Shown: piece by piece, positions 6,093 to 6,100 of the stretch | Layout: every line of letters begins with the position of its first letter | Position numbering within the stretch: position 1 is the first letter of the stretch | Origin: CAWUIH01 sp963922495 | GTDB lineage: Bacteria; Pseudomonadota; Gammaproteobacteria; Coxiellales; Coxiellaceae | DNA: 6,100 nucleotides | Reading direction: 5' to 3' | NCBI GenBank assembly: GCA_963922495.1 | Contig: CAWUIH010000083.1 | Span: 1-6,100 of the forward strand | Translations under genes and position numbers: made by a program | Notes under the pieces: model-generated | Database searches by the model: none | Seen by the model: only the letters and a program-made list of their open reading frames with translations | What the model was told of the DNA's origin: nothing

Positions 6093-6100
6093 CGGTTTTC

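Noticed and set aside
5983..6100. IS6 transposase start to the right of the tip
   Set aside because: Frames here stop quickly and none encodes an IS6 transposase N-terminus.

Overview
The window is a short, AT-rich, plus-strand cluster of cell-surface polysaccharide genes (O-antigen or capsule type), bounded on both sides by the same IS6/IS26-like insertion-sequence end. The wecB-type epimerase, the WbuB/WcaI-type glycosyltransferase, the IS26-like tips and the coding style suggest a low-GC gammaproteobacterium. The genus cannot be fixed from the sequence, and horizontal acquisition of the block is likely.

Layout: (1) positions 1-55 are an IS6-like end whose tip points into the cluster. (2) Positions 56-261 are a non-coding leader with a 16-bp perfect palindrome and, just before the first gene, a strong ribosome binding site. 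(3) Positions 262-3633 encode a 1,123-residue protein that starts at TTG and joins a SAM-dependent methyltransferase, a short coiled coil and two GT-B glycosyltransferase modules. (4) Positions 3611-4848 hold a WbuB/WcaI-like GT4 glycosyltransferase gene split by a -1 frameshift at a run of nine T residues. (5) Positions 4835-5935 are an intact UDP-GlcNAc 2-epimerase (wecB type). (6) A further reading frame starts at 5935, coupled to the wecB stop by TGATG, and runs into a second IS6-like end at 5983-6037. Just beyond that end, an 11-codon stretch found before it appears again.

How the genes fit together: WecB would supply UDP-ManNAc. The three glycosyltransferase modules (two in the fusion protein, one in the split gene) would add sugars to a repeat unit or terminal structure, and the methyltransferase could modify or cap it. 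Every gene overlaps the next (23 nt, 14 nt, then 1 nt), so the block reads as one translationally coupled operon, and the frameshift could affect downstream expression.

Most notable are the T9 tract, which contains the slippery heptamer T TTT TTA in the correct frame (phase-variable, slippage-decoded, or simply broken), the methyltransferase-coiled coil-GT-GT fusion with an 18-codon internal repeat, and the odd IS junction with a duplicated coding segment at the right edge. No tRNA, rRNA, CRISPR array or clear terminator was seen.
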